A stretch of DNA of 64,000 nucleotides from NCBI RefSeq assembly GCF_005222915.1, contig NZ_STFX01000028.1:124001-188000 (forward strand). Direction: 5' to 3'. The position numbers and the translations under genes were made by a program. The notes under the pieces were generated by a model. That model was not told the origin of the DNA and ran no database searches. It saw only the letters and a program-made list of their open reading frames with translations. Positions 27,372 to 37,000 of this stretch are shown here, piece by piece (positions within the stretch are counted from its first letter, which is position 1; each line of letters opens with the position of its first letter). Source of the DNA: Rhizobium sp. FKL33 (lineage in GTDB: Bacteria; Pseudomonadota; Alphaproteobacteria; Rhizobiales; Rhizobiaceae).

Positions 27372-28388
27372 ATGGCGAGACAAAACGAACATTTCCCCTT
27401 CCCTATACTGGTCGGGGATATCGGCGGCACGAATGCGCGCTTCATGCTGCTGACGGACGCTGCCGCCGAGCCGCAGGTGTTTCCGATCCTGCAGACCGCC
27501 AAATACGAGACCATCGACGACGCCCTGCGCGACGGCGTGTTGCCGCAGGCCTCGTCTGCGCCGCGTTCGGCGATCCTCGCCATTGCCGGGCCGATCAATG
27601 GCGACGAAATTCCGCTCACAAACTGCCCCTGGGTCGTGCGTCCCAAGGCGATGATCGCCGAACTCGGCTTTGTCGACGTCATGGTCGTCAATGATTTCGA
27701 AGCGCAGGCGCTCGCGGTTTCGACGCTCGGCGAAGAAGACCAGGTCAAGCTTGGGCCGGGCGAGCCGCTTTCTGGCCATTCCAAGGTGGTGCTGGGTCCC
27801 GGCACCGGGCTGGGCGTCGGCGGCCTCGTGCATGCGCTGGACGCCTGGATTCCCGTTCCCGGCGAAGGCGGTCATATCGATCTCGGACCCCGCAGCGAGC
27901 GCGACTACCAGATCTTCCCGCATGTGGAAGAACTGGACGGGCGCATCTCGGCCGAGCAGATCCTGTGCGGCCGCGGCCTCGTCAATCTCTATCGCGCCAT
28001 CTGCATCGCCGATGGCCAGGAGCCGATCTTCACCGATCCGGCCGATATCTCCACCCATGGACTGGCCGGGGACAACAAGGCGGCGGCGGAAGCGCTGTCG
28101 CTGTTCGTGACCTATCTCGGCCGCGTGGCCGGCGACATGGCGATGATCTTCATGGCGCGCGGCGGCGTCTATCTCTCCGGCGGCATTTCGCAGAAGATCT
28201 TGCCTGCGCTTCAGAAACCCGAATTCCGCGCCGCCTTCGAAGACAAGGCTCCGCACCAGGCGTTGCTCGGCTCGATCCCGACCTATGTGGTGACGCATCC
28301 GCTCGCCGCGCTCGCCGGCCTCTCGGCCTATGCCCGCGCGCCGGAACGCTTTGGCGTATCGACCGCCGGCCGTCGCTGGCGGAAATGA
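27372..28388 (+). CDS. glk: Glucokinase
   Basis: This 338-residue bacterial glucokinase phosphorylates glucose with ATP. The phosphate-binding motif [12 protein letters not shown] lies near the N-terminus, the glucose-binding region includes [10 protein letters not shown], and the conserved [11 protein letters not shown] is present. Length and motifs match the proteobacterial Glk group and not the ROK group. It follows mgsA closely and precedes the ABC exporter, dapB and gpmA, all on the same strand. Confidence 0.95.
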   Translation: MARQNEHFPFPILVGDIGGTNARFMLLTDAAAEPQVFPILQTAKYETIDDALRDGVLPQASSAPRSAILAIAGPINGDEIPLTNCPWVVRPKAMIAELGFVDVMVVNDFEAQALAVSTLGEEDQVKLGPGEPLSGHSKVVLGPGTGLGVGGLVHALDAWIPVPGEGGHIDLGPRSERDYQIFPHVEELDGRISAEQILCGRGLVNLYRAICIADGQEPIFTDPADISTHGLAGDNKAAAEALSLFVTYLGRVAGDMAMIFMARGGVYLSGGISQKILPALQKPEFRAAFEDKAPHQALLGSIPTYVVTHPLAALAGLSAYARAPERFGVSTAGRRWRK

Positions 28389-28448
28389 CTGTTCAAGCGC
28401 CTGCGCCAGGTTTATAGCCGCGGACGCATCAGGCGAGGATAAGAAGCG

Positions 28449-30248
28449 TTGAGCGAAAAAAAGCCGAACCAGGCGGTGGATAGGGCGAAGATCTTCCCGG
28501 TGATCAAGCGCGTTTTCGCGGAGAATGCGCGCGACCATATCGCCGGCTACGCCTTCGCGATCGCCTGTCTGGTGACGGTCGCGGGCTCGACCGCCTTCAC
28601 CGCCTGGATCATGGAATCGGTGATCAACGAGACCTTCGAGAACAAGCGGGCCGATCTCGTCTGGATCATCTGCCTGGCGATCTTCCTCGCTTTCGCCATG
28701 AAGGGCCTTGCTTCCTACGGCCAGGCGGTGGCGCTGCAGAAGATCGGCAATTCGATCGTGGCGCGTTATCAAAAGCGCCTGTTCAGCCATATGATGGCGC
28801 TGGATCTCGGCTATTTCTCGGACTCGCGCTCCTCGCGACTTTCAGCGACGGTGGCGCAGAATGTCAACGGCATACGCGACACGCTCAATCTCACCATCAC
28901 CTCGATCGCACGCGATGCGCTGACCTTCGTGGCCCTGGTCGGCGTGATGATCTCCAAGGATCCGCTGCTGTCGCTGGTGTTCTTCGCCGCGGCCCCTCCC
29001 CTGTTTCTCGCCATGCGCGCCATCGCCAAGAAGCTGCGCGTCGCCTCCAAGGAAGCGGTGGAATTCAACGCGCATGTGATCGGCGCCATGCAGGAGACGA
29101 TCCAGGGGCTGGCCATCGTCAAGGCCTTCACTATGGAAGACCAACTGCGCCAACGGGTGTTTCGCCTCATCGAGATGGCGGAAGGGCGCAGCAACCGCAT
29201 CGCCCGCCTGTCGGAACGCACCTCGCCACTCACGGATTCCTTCGCCGGCGCGGCGGTGGCGCTGGTGATCGGTTACGCAGCCTATCAATCGATCTATCAG
29301 GGGCAACTGCCCGGCGCCTTCATCGCCTTCATCACCTCGCTGCTGCTCGCCTATGACCCGGCGCGGCGGTTGATCCGGGTTCAGGTGCAGCTGGAGCGCG
29401 CTTACGTCAACGCCAAGATGATCTATGACATCCTGGATACGCCGATCCCGATGCGGGAAGAGCCGGACGCCAAGCCGCTCACAGTCACGGAGGGCCGCAT
29501 AGACTTCGACAACGTCGTCTTCGGTTACGGCGACGAAGAGATCCTGCACGGCGTGTCCTTTACCGCCGAGGGCGGCCGGACCACAGCTTTTGCAGGCCCA
29601 TCCGGCGCCGGCAAGTCCACCATCATCAGTCTCATTCCGCGTTTCTACGATCCGCGCGCCGGGCGCATCCTGATCGACGGGCAGGATCTTCGCTTCGTGA
29701 CCAAGCAGTCGCTGCGGGAAAAGCTCGCGTATGTCTCGCAGGCGGCGCTGCTGTTCGAAGGCACGATCCGCGACAATATCCGCTATGGGCGGCCAGACGC
29801 CACCGATGCGGAGGTCGAAGATGCCGCACGGCTCGCTTACGCGCATGATTTCATCAGCGCTTTGCCGAAGGGCTACGACACGCCGGTGGGCGAAAACGGC
29901 GCCAATCTCTCAGGCGGCCAGCGCCAGCGCCTGTCGATCGCGCGCGCGCTGGTCAGGAACGCGCCGATCCTGCTGCTCGACGAGGCGACCTCGGCGCTGG
30001 ACAATGAATCCGAAGCCGCCGTTCAGAAAGCCTTCGACAACGCCATGAAGGGCCGCACCGTCGTGGTGATCGCCCACAGGCTGTCGACGATCGCCGGCGC
30101 CGACAAGATCATCGTCATGGAAGACGGGCATATCGCCGAACAGGGCACGCATGAAATGCTTGCGAAGGAAGAAGGCGGTCTCTACGCTCGCCTCAACCGG
30201 CTGCAGGGAAGACGAGACGAGCCGCGGATCGCGGCGGGGATAGAATGA
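28449..30248 (+). CDS. ABC exporter, MsbA-like fused permease/ATPase
   Basis: This 599-residue half-transporter has an N-terminal membrane domain of six helices (residues 30-330) and a C-terminal ATPase domain. It has Walker [10 protein letters not shown] near 383, the signature [10 protein letters not shown] near 487 and Walker [13 protein letters not shown]. The type matches lipid or drug flippases of the MsbA group; the substrate is unknown. The start is a TTG at 28449, supported by the amino-acid context MSEKKPNQ. Its stop overlaps dapB by 4 bases. Confidence 0.88.
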   Translation: MSEKKPNQAVDRAKIFPVIKRVFAENARDHIAGYAFAIACLVTVAGSTAFTAWIMESVINETFENKRADLVWIICLAIFLAFAMKGLASYGQAVALQKIGNSIVARYQKRLFSHMMALDLGYFSDSRSSRLSATVAQNVNGIRDTLNLTITSIARDALTFVALVGVMISKDPLLSLVFFAAAPPLFLAMRAIAKKLRVASKEAVEFNAHVIGAMQETIQGLAIVKAFTMEDQLRQRVFRLIEMAEGRSNRIARLSERTSPLTDSFAGAAVALVIGYAAYQSIYQGQLPGAFIAFITSLLLAYDPARRLIRVQVQLERAYVNAKMIYDILDTPIPMREEPDAKPLTVTEGRIDFDNVVFGYGDEEILHGVSFTAEGGRTTAFAGPSGAGKSTIISLIPRFYDPRAGRILIDGQDLRFVTKQSLREKLAYVSQAALLFEGTIRDNIRYGRPDATDAEVEDAARLAYAHDFISALPKGYDTPVGENGANLSGGQRQRLSIARALVRNAPILLLDEATSALDNESEAAVQKAFDNAMKGRTVVVIAHRLSTIAGADKIIVMEDGHIAEQGTHEMLAKEEGGLYARLNRLQGRRDEPRIAAGIE

Positions 30249-31075
30249 TGACCGAAACGAAAACGAATATGAAGCTGGTCGTGGTGGCGGGCGCCGCCGG
30301 CCGGATGGGGCAGACGATCATCCGCGCCGTGCAGTCGACGCCGGGCCTCAAGCTGCATGCCGCAATCGAACGCGAAGGGTCGAGCGCCACGGGCAAGGAC
30401 GCGGGCGAAATCGCCGGCATCGGTCCGATCGGCGTGCCGGTGACCAATGATCCGCTGAAGGCCTTTCTCGATGCGCATGCCGTCATCGATTTCACCACGC
30501 CGGCCTCGACGATCGAATTTGCAGCGCTCGCCGCGCAGGCGCGCATCGTGCATGTGATCGGCACGACCGGCTGTTCGGAAGAGGATGAAGAGAAGATCCG
30601 CGCCGCCAGCCGCCATGCCCGCATTGTCAAATCCGGCAATATGAGCCTCGGCGTCAATCTGCTGGGCGTGCTGGTGCGCCGCGCCGCAGCCGCGCTGGCG
30701 GCCGCCGACTGGGATATCGAGGTGCTGGAAATGCACCACAACAAGAAGGTTGACGCGCCCTCGGGCACAGCGCTGCTGCTCGGGGCCGAAGCCGCCAAGG
30801 GCCGCGGAATCGACCTGCTCGCCAATGCGGTGAAGGTGCGCGACGGCCATACCGGTCCGCGCGAAGCCGGATCGATCGGCTTCGCCACGCTGCGCGGCGG
30901 CGGGGTCATCGGCGATCACTCCGTCATCCTGGCCAGCGATTCAGAAATGGTCACGCTGTCTCACCGCGCCAGCGACCGGTCGCTGTTCGCCAAGGGTGCG
31001 TTGAAAGCCGCCGAATGGGCCTATGACAAAAAGCCCGGACTTTACGACATGCTCGACGTGCTCGGGCTGGATTGA
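30245..31075 (+). CDS. dapB: 4-Hydroxy-tetrahydrodipicolinate reductase
   Basis: This 276-residue enzyme catalyses the NAD(P)H-dependent step of lysine and diaminopimelate synthesis. The nucleotide-binding motif [10 protein letters not shown] is at the N-terminus and the catalytic signature [18 protein letters not shown] lies near residue 162. Two adjacent ATGs (30245, 30248) overlap the stop of the ABC exporter, so the genes are probably translated together. gpmA follows 27 bases later. Confidence 0.96.
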   Translation: MMTETKTNMKLVVVAGAAGRMGQTIIRAVQSTPGLKLHAAIEREGSSATGKDAGEIAGIGPIGVPVTNDPLKAFLDAHAVIDFTTPASTIEFAALAAQARIVHVIGTTGCSEEDEEKIRAASRHARIVKSGNMSLGVNLLGVLVRRAAAALAAADWDIEVLEMHHNKKVDAPSGTALLLGAEAAKGRGIDLLANAVKVRDGHTGPREAGSIGFATLRGGGVIGDHSVILASDSEMVTLSHRASDRSLFAKGALKAAEWAYDKKPGLYDMLDVLGLD

Positions 31076-31102
31076 TTTATAAACATCGAAGAGAGGAATC
31101 CC

Positions 31103-31738
31103 ATGAGCGGAACTTTGGTGCTCGTCCGTCACGGCCAGAGCGACTGGAACCTGAAGAACCTTTTCACCGGCTGGCGCGACCCCGACCTGACCGAACTCGG
31201 CGTCAGCGAAGCGACCGCCGGCGGTGAAGCGCTTGCCGCCACCGGCATCAAATTCGACATTGCCTACACCTCGGCGCTGAAACGCGCGCAGCGCACCTGC
31301 CAGATCATTCTGGATTGCGTCGGCCAGAGCGACCTCGAGACGATCAAGGACGAAGCGCTCAACGAGCGCGACTATGGCGACCTCTCCGGCCTCAACAAGG
31401 ACGACGCCCGCGCCAAGTGGGGTGAAGAGCAGGTGCATATCTGGCGCCGCTCTTATGACGTTCCGCCTCCGGGCGGCGAAAGCCTGAAGGACACCGGCGC
31501 GCGCGTCTGGCCCTATTACATGACCGATATCCTGCCGCAGGTACTCTCCGGCAAGACGGTGCTGGTGGCCGCACACGGCAATTCGCTCCGTTCGCTGCTG
31601 ATGGTGCTTGACCGTCTCGACCGCGAGAAGATCCTCGGCGTCAACCTCGCCACCGGCGTGCCGATGGTCTACAAACTGAACGCGGATTCGACCGTCAAAT
31701 CCAAGGATGTGCTCGGCGACATGTCCGGCGCCCACTAA
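31103..31738 (+). CDS. gpmA: 2,3-Bisphosphoglycerate-dependent phosphoglycerate mutase
   Basis: This 211-residue glycolytic enzyme interconverts 2- and 3-phosphoglycerate. The phosphohistidine site [10 protein letters not shown] carries His10. [22 protein letters not shown] and [10 protein letters not shown] complete the active site. It is the short alphaproteobacterial form. GAGAGG precedes the ATG, and a terminator follows the stop. Confidence 0.95.
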   Translation: MSGTLVLVRHGQSDWNLKNLFTGWRDPDLTELGVSEATAGGEALAATGIKFDIAYTSALKRAQRTCQIILDCVGQSDLETIKDEALNERDYGDLSGLNKDDARAKWGEEQVHIWRRSYDVPPPGGESLKDTGARVWPYYMTDILPQVLSGKTVLVAAHGNSLRSLLMVLDRLDREKILGVNLATGVPMVYKLNADSTVKSKDVLGDMSGAH

Positions 31739-31744
31739 GGCTTC

Positions 31745-31768
31745 AAGGCGGGCTCCGGCCCGCCTTTT
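31745..31768 (+). terminator. Rho-independent terminator after gpmA
   Basis: A perfect 9-bp stem (31745-31753 with 31758-31766) with a 4-base loop is followed by TTTT and a T-rich stretch. It closes the mgsA-glk-exporter-dapB-gpmA run. Confidence 0.85.
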
Positions 31769-31798
31769 CATTTCAAGCGCCGTTCGAAGGAGATCATT

Positions 31799-32668
31799 AT
31801 GCCGAGCCTGACACGCATCGAAAACAATGCGCTCGCCATCGAAGTGTCGTCGCTCGGCGCGGAGTTGCAGAGCGTGACCTCGCGCGACGGTCGCTCCTGG
31901 CTTTGGAACGGCGACGCCGCCTTCTGGGCCGGCCGCTCGCCGATCCTCTTCCCGATCGTCGGCAAGGCGATCGACAACCGCGTCAGCATCGGCGGCAAAG
32001 CCTATGAGATGAACCAGCATGGCTTCGCCCGCCGCAGCGAGTTCGCGCTCGCGGACACGACGGAGACCGCTTGCCGCTACGAACTGACGGCAAGCGACGC
32101 CACCCGCGCCGTGTACCCATTCGATTTCCGGCTATCGCTCACCCATGCGCTGGAAGGCCATGTGCTGACGGTCGAGACCGTGGTCGACAATCTCGGAGCC
32201 GATCCCATGCCCTTCGGCCTCGGCTATCATCCCGCCTTTGTCTGGCCGCTGCCGGGCGCGGAAGGCAAGCCGCATGCGGTGAGCCTGGAAAATGCTGCCG
32301 AGCCGGGGCTGTCGACGCTCGAGGGCGGGCTGCGTAAATCAGGTCTCTTCCCTTCGCCCTTCAAGGACGGCCATCTCGTGCTCGATCACGCGCTGTTTGC
32401 CGACGATGCGCTGGTGTTTCCCGAAGGCGCGGGCGATGTGCTGACCTATGCCGCCGAGGGCGGGCCGACGCTCAGATTCCGTTTCGAAAAGCTGCCCAAT
32501 CTGGCGCTCTGGACCAAGCCGGGCGCGCCGTTCCTCTGTATCGAGCCCTGGCATGGCACCGCGCCTGTGGTCGGCGACGGCGATGCGCTGGAAACGCGGC
32601 CCTATACGATGACGCTCGAGCCCGGCGGCTCGGCGCGCTTCGCCTTCAGCGTCGAATTCCCGCTCTGA
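31799..32668 (+). CDS. Aldose 1-epimerase family protein (LacX-like)
   Basis: This 289-residue protein has the galactose mutarotase fold, all beta strands. Family landmarks are GAELQSV, WNGDAAFWAGRSPILFPIVG, MNQHGFARRSEF (a conserved His) and GLGYHPAFVWP, then CIEPWHG near the C-terminus. It is closer to the LacX/YihR-like branch than to GalM, and its sugar substrate is unknown. GAAGGAG precedes the ATG. It ends exactly against the convergent repair gene, with the two stop codons inside a 14-base palindrome (32662-32675). Confidence 0.86.
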   Translation: MPSLTRIENNALAIEVSSLGAELQSVTSRDGRSWLWNGDAAFWAGRSPILFPIVGKAIDNRVSIGGKAYEMNQHGFARRSEFALADTTETACRYELTASDATRAVYPFDFRLSLTHALEGHVLTVETVVDNLGADPMPFGLGYHPAFVWPLPGAEGKPHAVSLENAAEPGLSTLEGGLRKSGLFPSPFKDGHLVLDHALFADDALVFPEGAGDVLTYAAEGGPTLRFRFEKLPNLALWTKPGAPFLCIEPWHGTAPVVGDGDALETRPYTMTLEPGGSARFAFSVEFPL

Positions 32669-33553
32669 TCAGAGCTGGGCGGCTTCCCAGCCCAGCATGG
32701 CCCGTTTGCGGGTCAGTCCCCAGTGATAGCCGGTGAGCGCGCCGGATTTGCCGATGGCGCGATGGCAAGGCACGACGAAGGAGACGGGGTTGCGTCCGAC
32801 GGCCGCGCCGACAGCACGCGACGCTTTGGGCGCGCCGATCTTGCAGGCGATATCGGAATAGGTCGAGAGACCGCCGAGTGGAATATCCAGCAACTGCTCC
32901 CAGACCCGCACCTGGAAATCGGTGCCGATGAGAACCACGCGCAGCGGCTCCTCGGCGCGCCAGCGGGCCGGGTCGAAAATGCGGGCGGCATAGGGAGCAA
33001 GCGCCTGCTGATCGGCGACGAAATGCGCCTCGGGCCAGCGCTGCGTCATGTCCAGAAGCGCCGCTTCGTCGCCCGCGGCGTCGGAAAATCCGAGACCGCA
33101 GAGGCCGCGATCGGTGGCCATCAGCAGCGTCCGCCCGAACTGAGACGGAAAGAAGCCATAGCGGATCTCAAGTCCGCGTCCTTGCGTCTTCCACTCGCCC
33201 GGCGACATGGCCTCATGGGTGACGAAGAGATCGTGCAGGCGCCCGGGCCCCGACAGTCCGAGCTCCAACGACGCCTCCAGAAGCGGCAGGCGCTCGCGAC
33301 CAAGAAGACGCTTGGCGTGGTCCAGCGTCACGGCCTGCAGGAAGGCTTTGGGCGATAGACCCGCCCAGCGCGTGAAGGTCTTCTGTAACTCCTGCGGATC
33401 CCGTCCGATGGCGCGGCCGATGTCTTCGAGCGTCGGTTGGGCGCGATAATGGTCCGTGAGATGGGCGATGACACTGCACACGGTCGCGTAATCATCTCCC
33501 TCGGGGGTCACGTCAATGGCGCTGGCGGAATCGAAATGTGGGGCGATGGTCAT
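32669..33553 (-). CDS. Ada-like regulator/O6-methylguanine-DNA methyltransferase without N-Ada
   Basis: This 294-residue protein joins an AraC-type helix-turn-helix domain (residues 25-110, including TLEDIGRAIGRDPQELQ) to a methylguanine-DNA methyltransferase domain. The acceptor motif PCHRAIG lies near residue 260. It lacks the N-terminal four-cysteine zinc domain of E. coli Ada, so it should repair O6-methylguanine but not sense methyl phosphotriesters. The ATG at 33553 has AGAGGA upstream; the ATG at 33604 has weaker context. Confidence 0.9.
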   Translation of the reverse strand: MTIAPHFDSASAIDVTPEGDDYATVCSVIAHLTDHYRAQPTLEDIGRAIGRDPQELQKTFTRWAGLSPKAFLQAVTLDHAKRLLGRERLPLLEASLELGLSGPGRLHDLFVTHEAMSPGEWKTQGRGLEIRYGFFPSQFGRTLLMATDRGLCGLGFSDAAGDEAALLDMTQRWPEAHFVADQQALAPYAARIFDPARWRAEEPLRVVLIGTDFQVRVWEQLLDIPLGGLSTYSDIACKIGAPKASRAVGAAVGRNPVSFVVPCHRAIGKSGALTGYHWGLTRKRAMLGWEAAQL

Positions 33554-33624
33554 GGGCTCATCCTCTTTCGCATCGTTCTCGCACGATGGCCGGACCGCCG
33601 CCACCCGATTTCCGCAAGCCCGCT

Positions 33625-34128
33625 TCAGACGCGCCGTTTGATATCGGCGAGCGCGGCCGTGAAGGCGCGGGCGAAATTTTCACGTTCCTCAGGCCCGAGG
33701 AACTTGCCGAGCGTCGTACGCCGGTTGCGCTCGATCACCGCCATGTCGGTGATGCCGAACTCCTCATGCCGCGCCACATCAAAGCGCGCCCAGAAGGGAT
33801 TGTACTGGCTCTTGCGCACGAGACCCGCCGGCGAGACCTTCTGGATGTCGAGATGGTTGCGGCTCAATCGAACGACCTCTTTGGCCCGCGCCGATCTATA
33901 GTTCAGCCAGAAGGCGCCATAGAGCAGCGCGAGATCCAACCCGAAGAACATGGCGACCGGCAGCGCATTGGTGGCGAGGAAGAACACGACGTTGATCAGG
34001 GTGACGGCGACGGACACACCCATCAACACCCGAAACCCGACCCTTCCGAGAGAACGATGTGGCCTAAGCTCGGCGGTGAACACCGCCGGCTCCCCGTTGA
34101 ACCCGCTTTCCACAGTGGCTAGAGTCAT
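33625..34128 (-). CDS. DUF2244 membrane protein
   Basis: This 167-residue protein belongs to the uncharacterised DUF2244 family, common next to nth in alphaproteobacteria. Two membrane segments (about residues 32-72) lie between a short N-terminus and a cytoplasmic C-terminal part ending in RREN-type charged helices (LGKFLGPEERENFARAF). No catalytic motif is seen. The start at 34128 is chosen because the longer frame overlaps the divergent nth promoter. The function is unknown. Confidence 0.8.
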   Translation of the reverse strand: MTLATVESGFNGEPAVFTAELRPHRSLGRVGFRVLMGVSVAVTLINVVFFLATNALPVAMFFGLDLALLYGAFWLNYRSARAKEVVRLSRNHLDIQKVSPAGLVRKSQYNPFWARFDVARHEEFGITDMAVIERNRRTTLGKFLGPEERENFARAFTAALADIKRRV

Positions 34129-34148
34129 GCCCAAACTATAGGGCAAAT

Positions 34149-34901
34149 ATGACAAACAGCAAGACGACCGCCGCCGCCAAGCCAGCGACAAAAAAGCCCG
34201 TGCGCGCGAAGAAATTTCGATGTCCCTATGGGCGCGAGGAGATCGAGGAGATCTTCCGGCGCTTTTCCGTGCAACGTCCGGAGCCGAAGGGCGAGCTTTA
34301 TCACACCAACGCCTTTACGCTGCTGGTGGCCGTGGCGCTTTCGGCCCAGGCGACGGATGTGGGCGTCAACCGCGCCACGCGCCCGCTATTCCCGCTGGTC
34401 GACACGCCCGAGAAGATGCTGGACTTTGGCGAGGAACGCCTGCGCGACGCCATCAAGACGATCGGACTTTATCGCAACAAGGCGAAAAACGTCATCGCGC
34501 TCTCGCAGAAGCTTATCGACGATTTCGGCGGACAGGTGCCGCGCACGCGCGAAGAACTGGTGACCCTGCCGGGCGTTGGCCGCAAGACGGCCAATGTCGT
34601 GCTGTCCATGGCCTTTGGAATTCCCTCCCTGGCCGTCGACACGCATATATTCCGCATCGGCAACCGGCTGAAAATCGCGCCGGGCAAGACGCCTGACGAG
34701 GTGGAGGAGAAGTTCCTGTCGATCATTCCCGATCACCACCTGTTCTACGCCCATCACTGGCTGATCCTGCATGGCCGCTATTGCTGCAAGGCGCGCAAGC
34801 CCGAATGCGAGAAATGCGTGATCGCCGATATCTGCAAATCGCCCGAGAAGAGCTGGGATGTGCCCGCTCCCCTCGTGGAGCTGCCGCCGCAGGTGTTTTG
34901 A
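34149..34901 (+). CDS. nth: Endonuclease III
   Basis: This 250-residue DNA glycosylase/AP lyase removes oxidised pyrimidines. The helix-hairpin-helix LPGVGRKTANVV supplies the catalytic Lys, and AVDTHIFRI supplies the Asp. The iron-sulphur loop CKARKPECEKCVIADIC has the exact C-x6-C-x2-C-x5-C spacing. A basic Lys/Ala-rich extension of about 20 residues precedes the core. It diverges from the DUF2244 gene with only 20 bases between starts. Confidence 0.96.
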   Translation: MTNSKTTAAAKPATKKPVRAKKFRCPYGREEIEEIFRRFSVQRPEPKGELYHTNAFTLLVAVALSAQATDVGVNRATRPLFPLVDTPEKMLDFGEERLRDAIKTIGLYRNKAKNVIALSQKLIDDFGGQVPRTREELVTLPGVGRKTANVVLSMAFGIPSLAVDTHIFRIGNRLKIAPGKTPDEVEEKFLSIIPDHHLFYAHHWLILHGRYCCKARKPECEKCVIADICKSPEKSWDVPAPLVELPPQVF

Positions 34902-34906
34902 GGCAA

Positions 34907-35617
34907 TTAGCGGACCGCAGGCGATGTGGTCCTGAGCGCCTTGTGCAGATGAATCATCGTGGCGGCGGCAAACAGCGGCGTCAGCAGATTGAGGATGGGG
35001 ATGAACAGGAACAGGGCGACCATGAGGCCAGCCAGCATCACCGCGCCGCGATTGCTCCTGCGGAACTGGCGCGCGCCTTCGACGCCGAGATGGCGCGATG
35101 CAGCGAATTCGAAATATTCGCGACCGATCAGATAGCCGTTCACCAGAAAGAAGATCACCAGATTGACGCCCGGCACGAGCAGCAGGAACAGCGCCAGGAT
35201 GTTTGCCGCGACAACCACCAGAAAGAACTGCACCGAGGACCAGATCGACTGTCCGAGCGGCAGGGCCACGCCCGGCGCTTCATCGGGATAGTCGCGTTTT
35301 TCGATGATCTCGGCGGCGTCATCCAGAAAGAAACCCGCGACGATGGCGCTGATCGGCGCGATCAGCATCGCAAGCGCCGCAGCAAGCCCCAGGGCCGCCA
35401 GGAGACCGGCCACGAAGGTGAGCCACCCCGCCCAGGCCGGCAGATCCGGAAGATAGGGCGTGACCCACGGCATGATCACATCCATGAAGACTTCGCGCAG
35501 ACCCAGCCAGAGCGCGGCGAGCGCCAGAAGCGTCAGGCCGAGCACTTTCCAGAACACGCCGCGGACTTCCGGCGCGAAGAGATCAGCCAGTGCGCGGCTG
35601 GCGGCAGTAAGGATCAT
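34907..35617 (-). CDS. EI24/CysZ-like membrane protein
   Basis: This 236-residue protein has at least four long hydrophobic segments and the EI24 family layout (PEVRGVFWKVLGLT near the start, then LLLVPGVNLVIFFLVNGYLIGREYFE). CysZ of this superfamily imports sulphate, but rhizobial members are uncharacterised and no cysteine-synthesis gene is near. The start at 35617 is the first ATG outside the divergent gene's upstream region. It converges on nth with 5 bases between stops. Confidence 0.8.
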   Translation of the reverse strand: MILTAASRALADLFAPEVRGVFWKVLGLTLLALAALWLGLREVFMDVIMPWVTPYLPDLPAWAGWLTFVAGLLAALGLAAALAMLIAPISAIVAGFFLDDAAEIIEKRDYPDEAPGVALPLGQSIWSSVQFFLVVVAANILALFLLLVPGVNLVIFFLVNGYLIGREYFEFAASRHLGVEGARQFRRSNRGAVMLAGLMVALFLFIPILNLLTPLFAAATMIHLHKALRTTSPAVR

Positions 35618-35700
35618 CAAGCGTCTCCAGTGTTGTTTCGGATGATGTCGGCGCTCGCTGCCGGCTTTGCAAGAGCGCATGGGGGATGGTATCAGGCGTC

Positions 35701-35991
35701 ATGACCGAAAAACCCCGCATCACCATTCTCTACTGCACCCAATGCAACTGGCTGCTTCGGGCAGGCTGGATGGCGCAGGAACTGCTACAGACCTTCGGCC
35801 AGAGCCTGGGCGAAGTGGCACTCATTCCCGGCACGGGCGGCAATTTCGAGATCCGGGTCAATGACGACCTCGTCTGGGAGCGCAAGCGCGACGGCGGCTT
35901 TCCCGGCCCCAAGGAATTGAAGCAGCGCATCAGGGACATCATCGAACCCGAGCGCGACCTCGGCCACACCGACCGCGCCGACAAGGGCTGA
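35701..35991 (+). CDS. SelT/SelW/SelH family thioredoxin-like protein
   Basis: This 96-residue protein has the Rdx family pattern: a CxxC motif in ITILYCTQCNW near the N-terminus and the conserved GTGGNFEIRV and FPGPKELKQRIRD. It is the cysteine form, with Cys where animal SelW has selenocysteine. It probably acts in thiol redox chemistry; no partner is known. The ATG at 35701 is preferred to one 15 bases upstream, because the family start is close to the CxxC. Confidence 0.85.
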   Translation: MTEKPRITILYCTQCNWLLRAGWMAQELLQTFGQSLGEVALIPGTGGNFEIRVNDDLVWERKRDGGFPGPKELKQRIRDIIEPERDLGHTDRADKG

Positions 35992-36020
35992 GCGCCGATT
36001 CCCGAAAGCTGGATATAGTG

Positions 36021-36056
36021 AGAGCGGCGTGTGATGCGCCGCTCTGTTTGTCTGAT
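36021..36056 (+). terminator. Terminator after the SelW-like gene
   Basis: A 9-bp perfect stem (36021-36029 with 36037-36045) with a 7-base loop is followed by GTTTGTCTGATTT, a T-rich but interrupted tail. It sits between two convergent genes. Confidence 0.65.
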
Positions 36057-36068
36057 TTGATTCTGGGG

Positions 36069-36467
36069 TCACCGGTAAGGCGAACGGCAAACCTTGTAGT
36101 AGCCGTCATAGGCCAGGAAGCGATTGGTGGCCGGATTGTAGGACTGGTAACGATTGAGGCACCAGCGCACATGGGCGCTACCACCGGTGCGAACGATCAC
36201 GCGGGGCGCAGGCCTAACGATCACACGCGGCTGCACATAAACCGTGCGGGGCCGGTAGTAATAGCCTGGGCGAATGACCACGCGCGGGCCAGGTCGCCAG
36301 ACACGACGGCAATTCCAGCGATTGCACACGACTCTCGCTTTGGTCACATCCGTCGTCTTCTCGACCTTCAGCGGCGGCATCGAAGGCTGAGCCTCTGCCA
36401 CCGATACGGAGGCGGCGCCGGCCAACGCCACGACGCCGGCTATGATTAGATTGCGCAATTTTGCCAT
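36069..36467 (-). CDS. Secreted BA14K-like small protein
   Basis: This 132-residue protein has a signal peptide (cleavage about VAEAQ, residue 27). A Val/Arg/Pro/Tyr-rich middle (PRVVIRPGYYYRPRTVYV) follows, then a C-terminal BA14K-type segment HVRWCLNRYQSYNPATNRF. The Brucella protein of this family is an immunoreactive surface antigen with lectin-like activity (family knowledge). Four cysteines may form disulphides. The role here is unknown. Confidence 0.78.
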   Translation of the reverse strand: MAKLRNLIIAGVVALAGAASVSVAEAQPSMPPLKVEKTTDVTKARVVCNRWNCRRVWRPGPRVVIRPGYYYRPRTVYVQPRVIVRPAPRVIVRTGGSAHVRWCLNRYQSYNPATNRFLAYDGYYKVCRSPYR

Positions 36468-36740
36468 TTCAGATCCTCTCACATTGCGAAGCTTTACGCT
36501 TCTCGGTGTCCCTTGCGCTAGACGTTTCGTCGTCTTTTGTTATTCGCGGCAATAATCTTCCCGCGCTCAGCCTTTTGCAACACAATTGTACCCTTGTTAG
36601 TTCCATATATCACGCGCCTCAATTTTAGGATTTGCTGTAGATCATATCATGCAATTTTTTTTCGAATGCCGTGACAGCTGGAAATCTCGGATCTTTCCAC
36701 CTCGCCCCCTATGCCGTTGCGCTTTTCTCAAAAATCGCTG
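36468..36740. other. Intergenic region between BA14K-like gene and tRNA-Leu
   Basis: About 310 bases before the tRNA carry no gene. The stretch is AT-rich between 36580 and 36665, which fits a promoter for the minus-strand BA14K-like gene, but I cannot assign boxes. The last 40 bases hold the tRNA promoter, listed separately. Confidence 0.5.
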
Positions 36741-36769
36741 TTGACACAAAACGGTCACGCGGCTACACG
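36741..36769 (+). promoter_or_regulatory. Promoter of tRNA-Leu
   Basis: TTGACA (36741-36746) is followed by a 17-base spacer and TACACG (36764-36769). The mature tRNA begins 11 bases after the -10 element, as expected for a stable RNA promoter. Confidence 0.65.
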
Positions 36770-36779
36770 CTCCCTCGTC

Positions 36780-36864
36780 GCCCAGATGGCGGAATTGGTA
36801 GACGCGCAGGTTTCAGGTACCTGTGCCGCGAGGCGTGGAGGTTCGAGTCCTCTTCTGGGCACCA
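36780..36864 (+). tRNA. tRNA-Leu (anticodon CAG)
   Basis: The 85-base gene folds as a cloverleaf with a long variable arm. The acceptor stem is GCCCAGA with TCTGGGC, the D arm contains GCGGAATTGGTAGACGC, and the anticodon stem CAGGT/ACCTG encloses loop TTCAGGT. The T loop begins TTCGA. CCA is encoded at the 3' end. The anticodon CAG reads the leucine codon CUG. A strong terminator follows within 25 bases, so it is a single-gene transcript. Confidence 0.97.
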
Positions 36865-36888
36865 AATTCCCACCTATTTCAATAGGTT

Positions 36889-36916
36889 AAAAAGCCCGCC
36901 GCAAGGCGGGCTTTTT
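36889..36916 (+). terminator. Rho-independent terminator after tRNA-Leu
   Basis: A 12-bp stem (36889-36900 with 36905-36916, A-T pairs at the base) with loop GCAA ends in TTTTT. On the minus strand the A run also becomes T, so it could work both ways. Confidence 0.9.
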
Positions 36917-37000
36917 GCTTTGGGGTTGCGCTTTCGCCTTGCGCGCCAGCAAGTTTCGCGCAAGATGCTCCTACTACCCTCGCTAGGGGAGAGCCGTGAC

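Noticed and set aside
26946-28790. Open frame of about 614 codons on the minus strand opposite mgsA and glk
   Set aside because: It covers two well-supported genes and has no family features.
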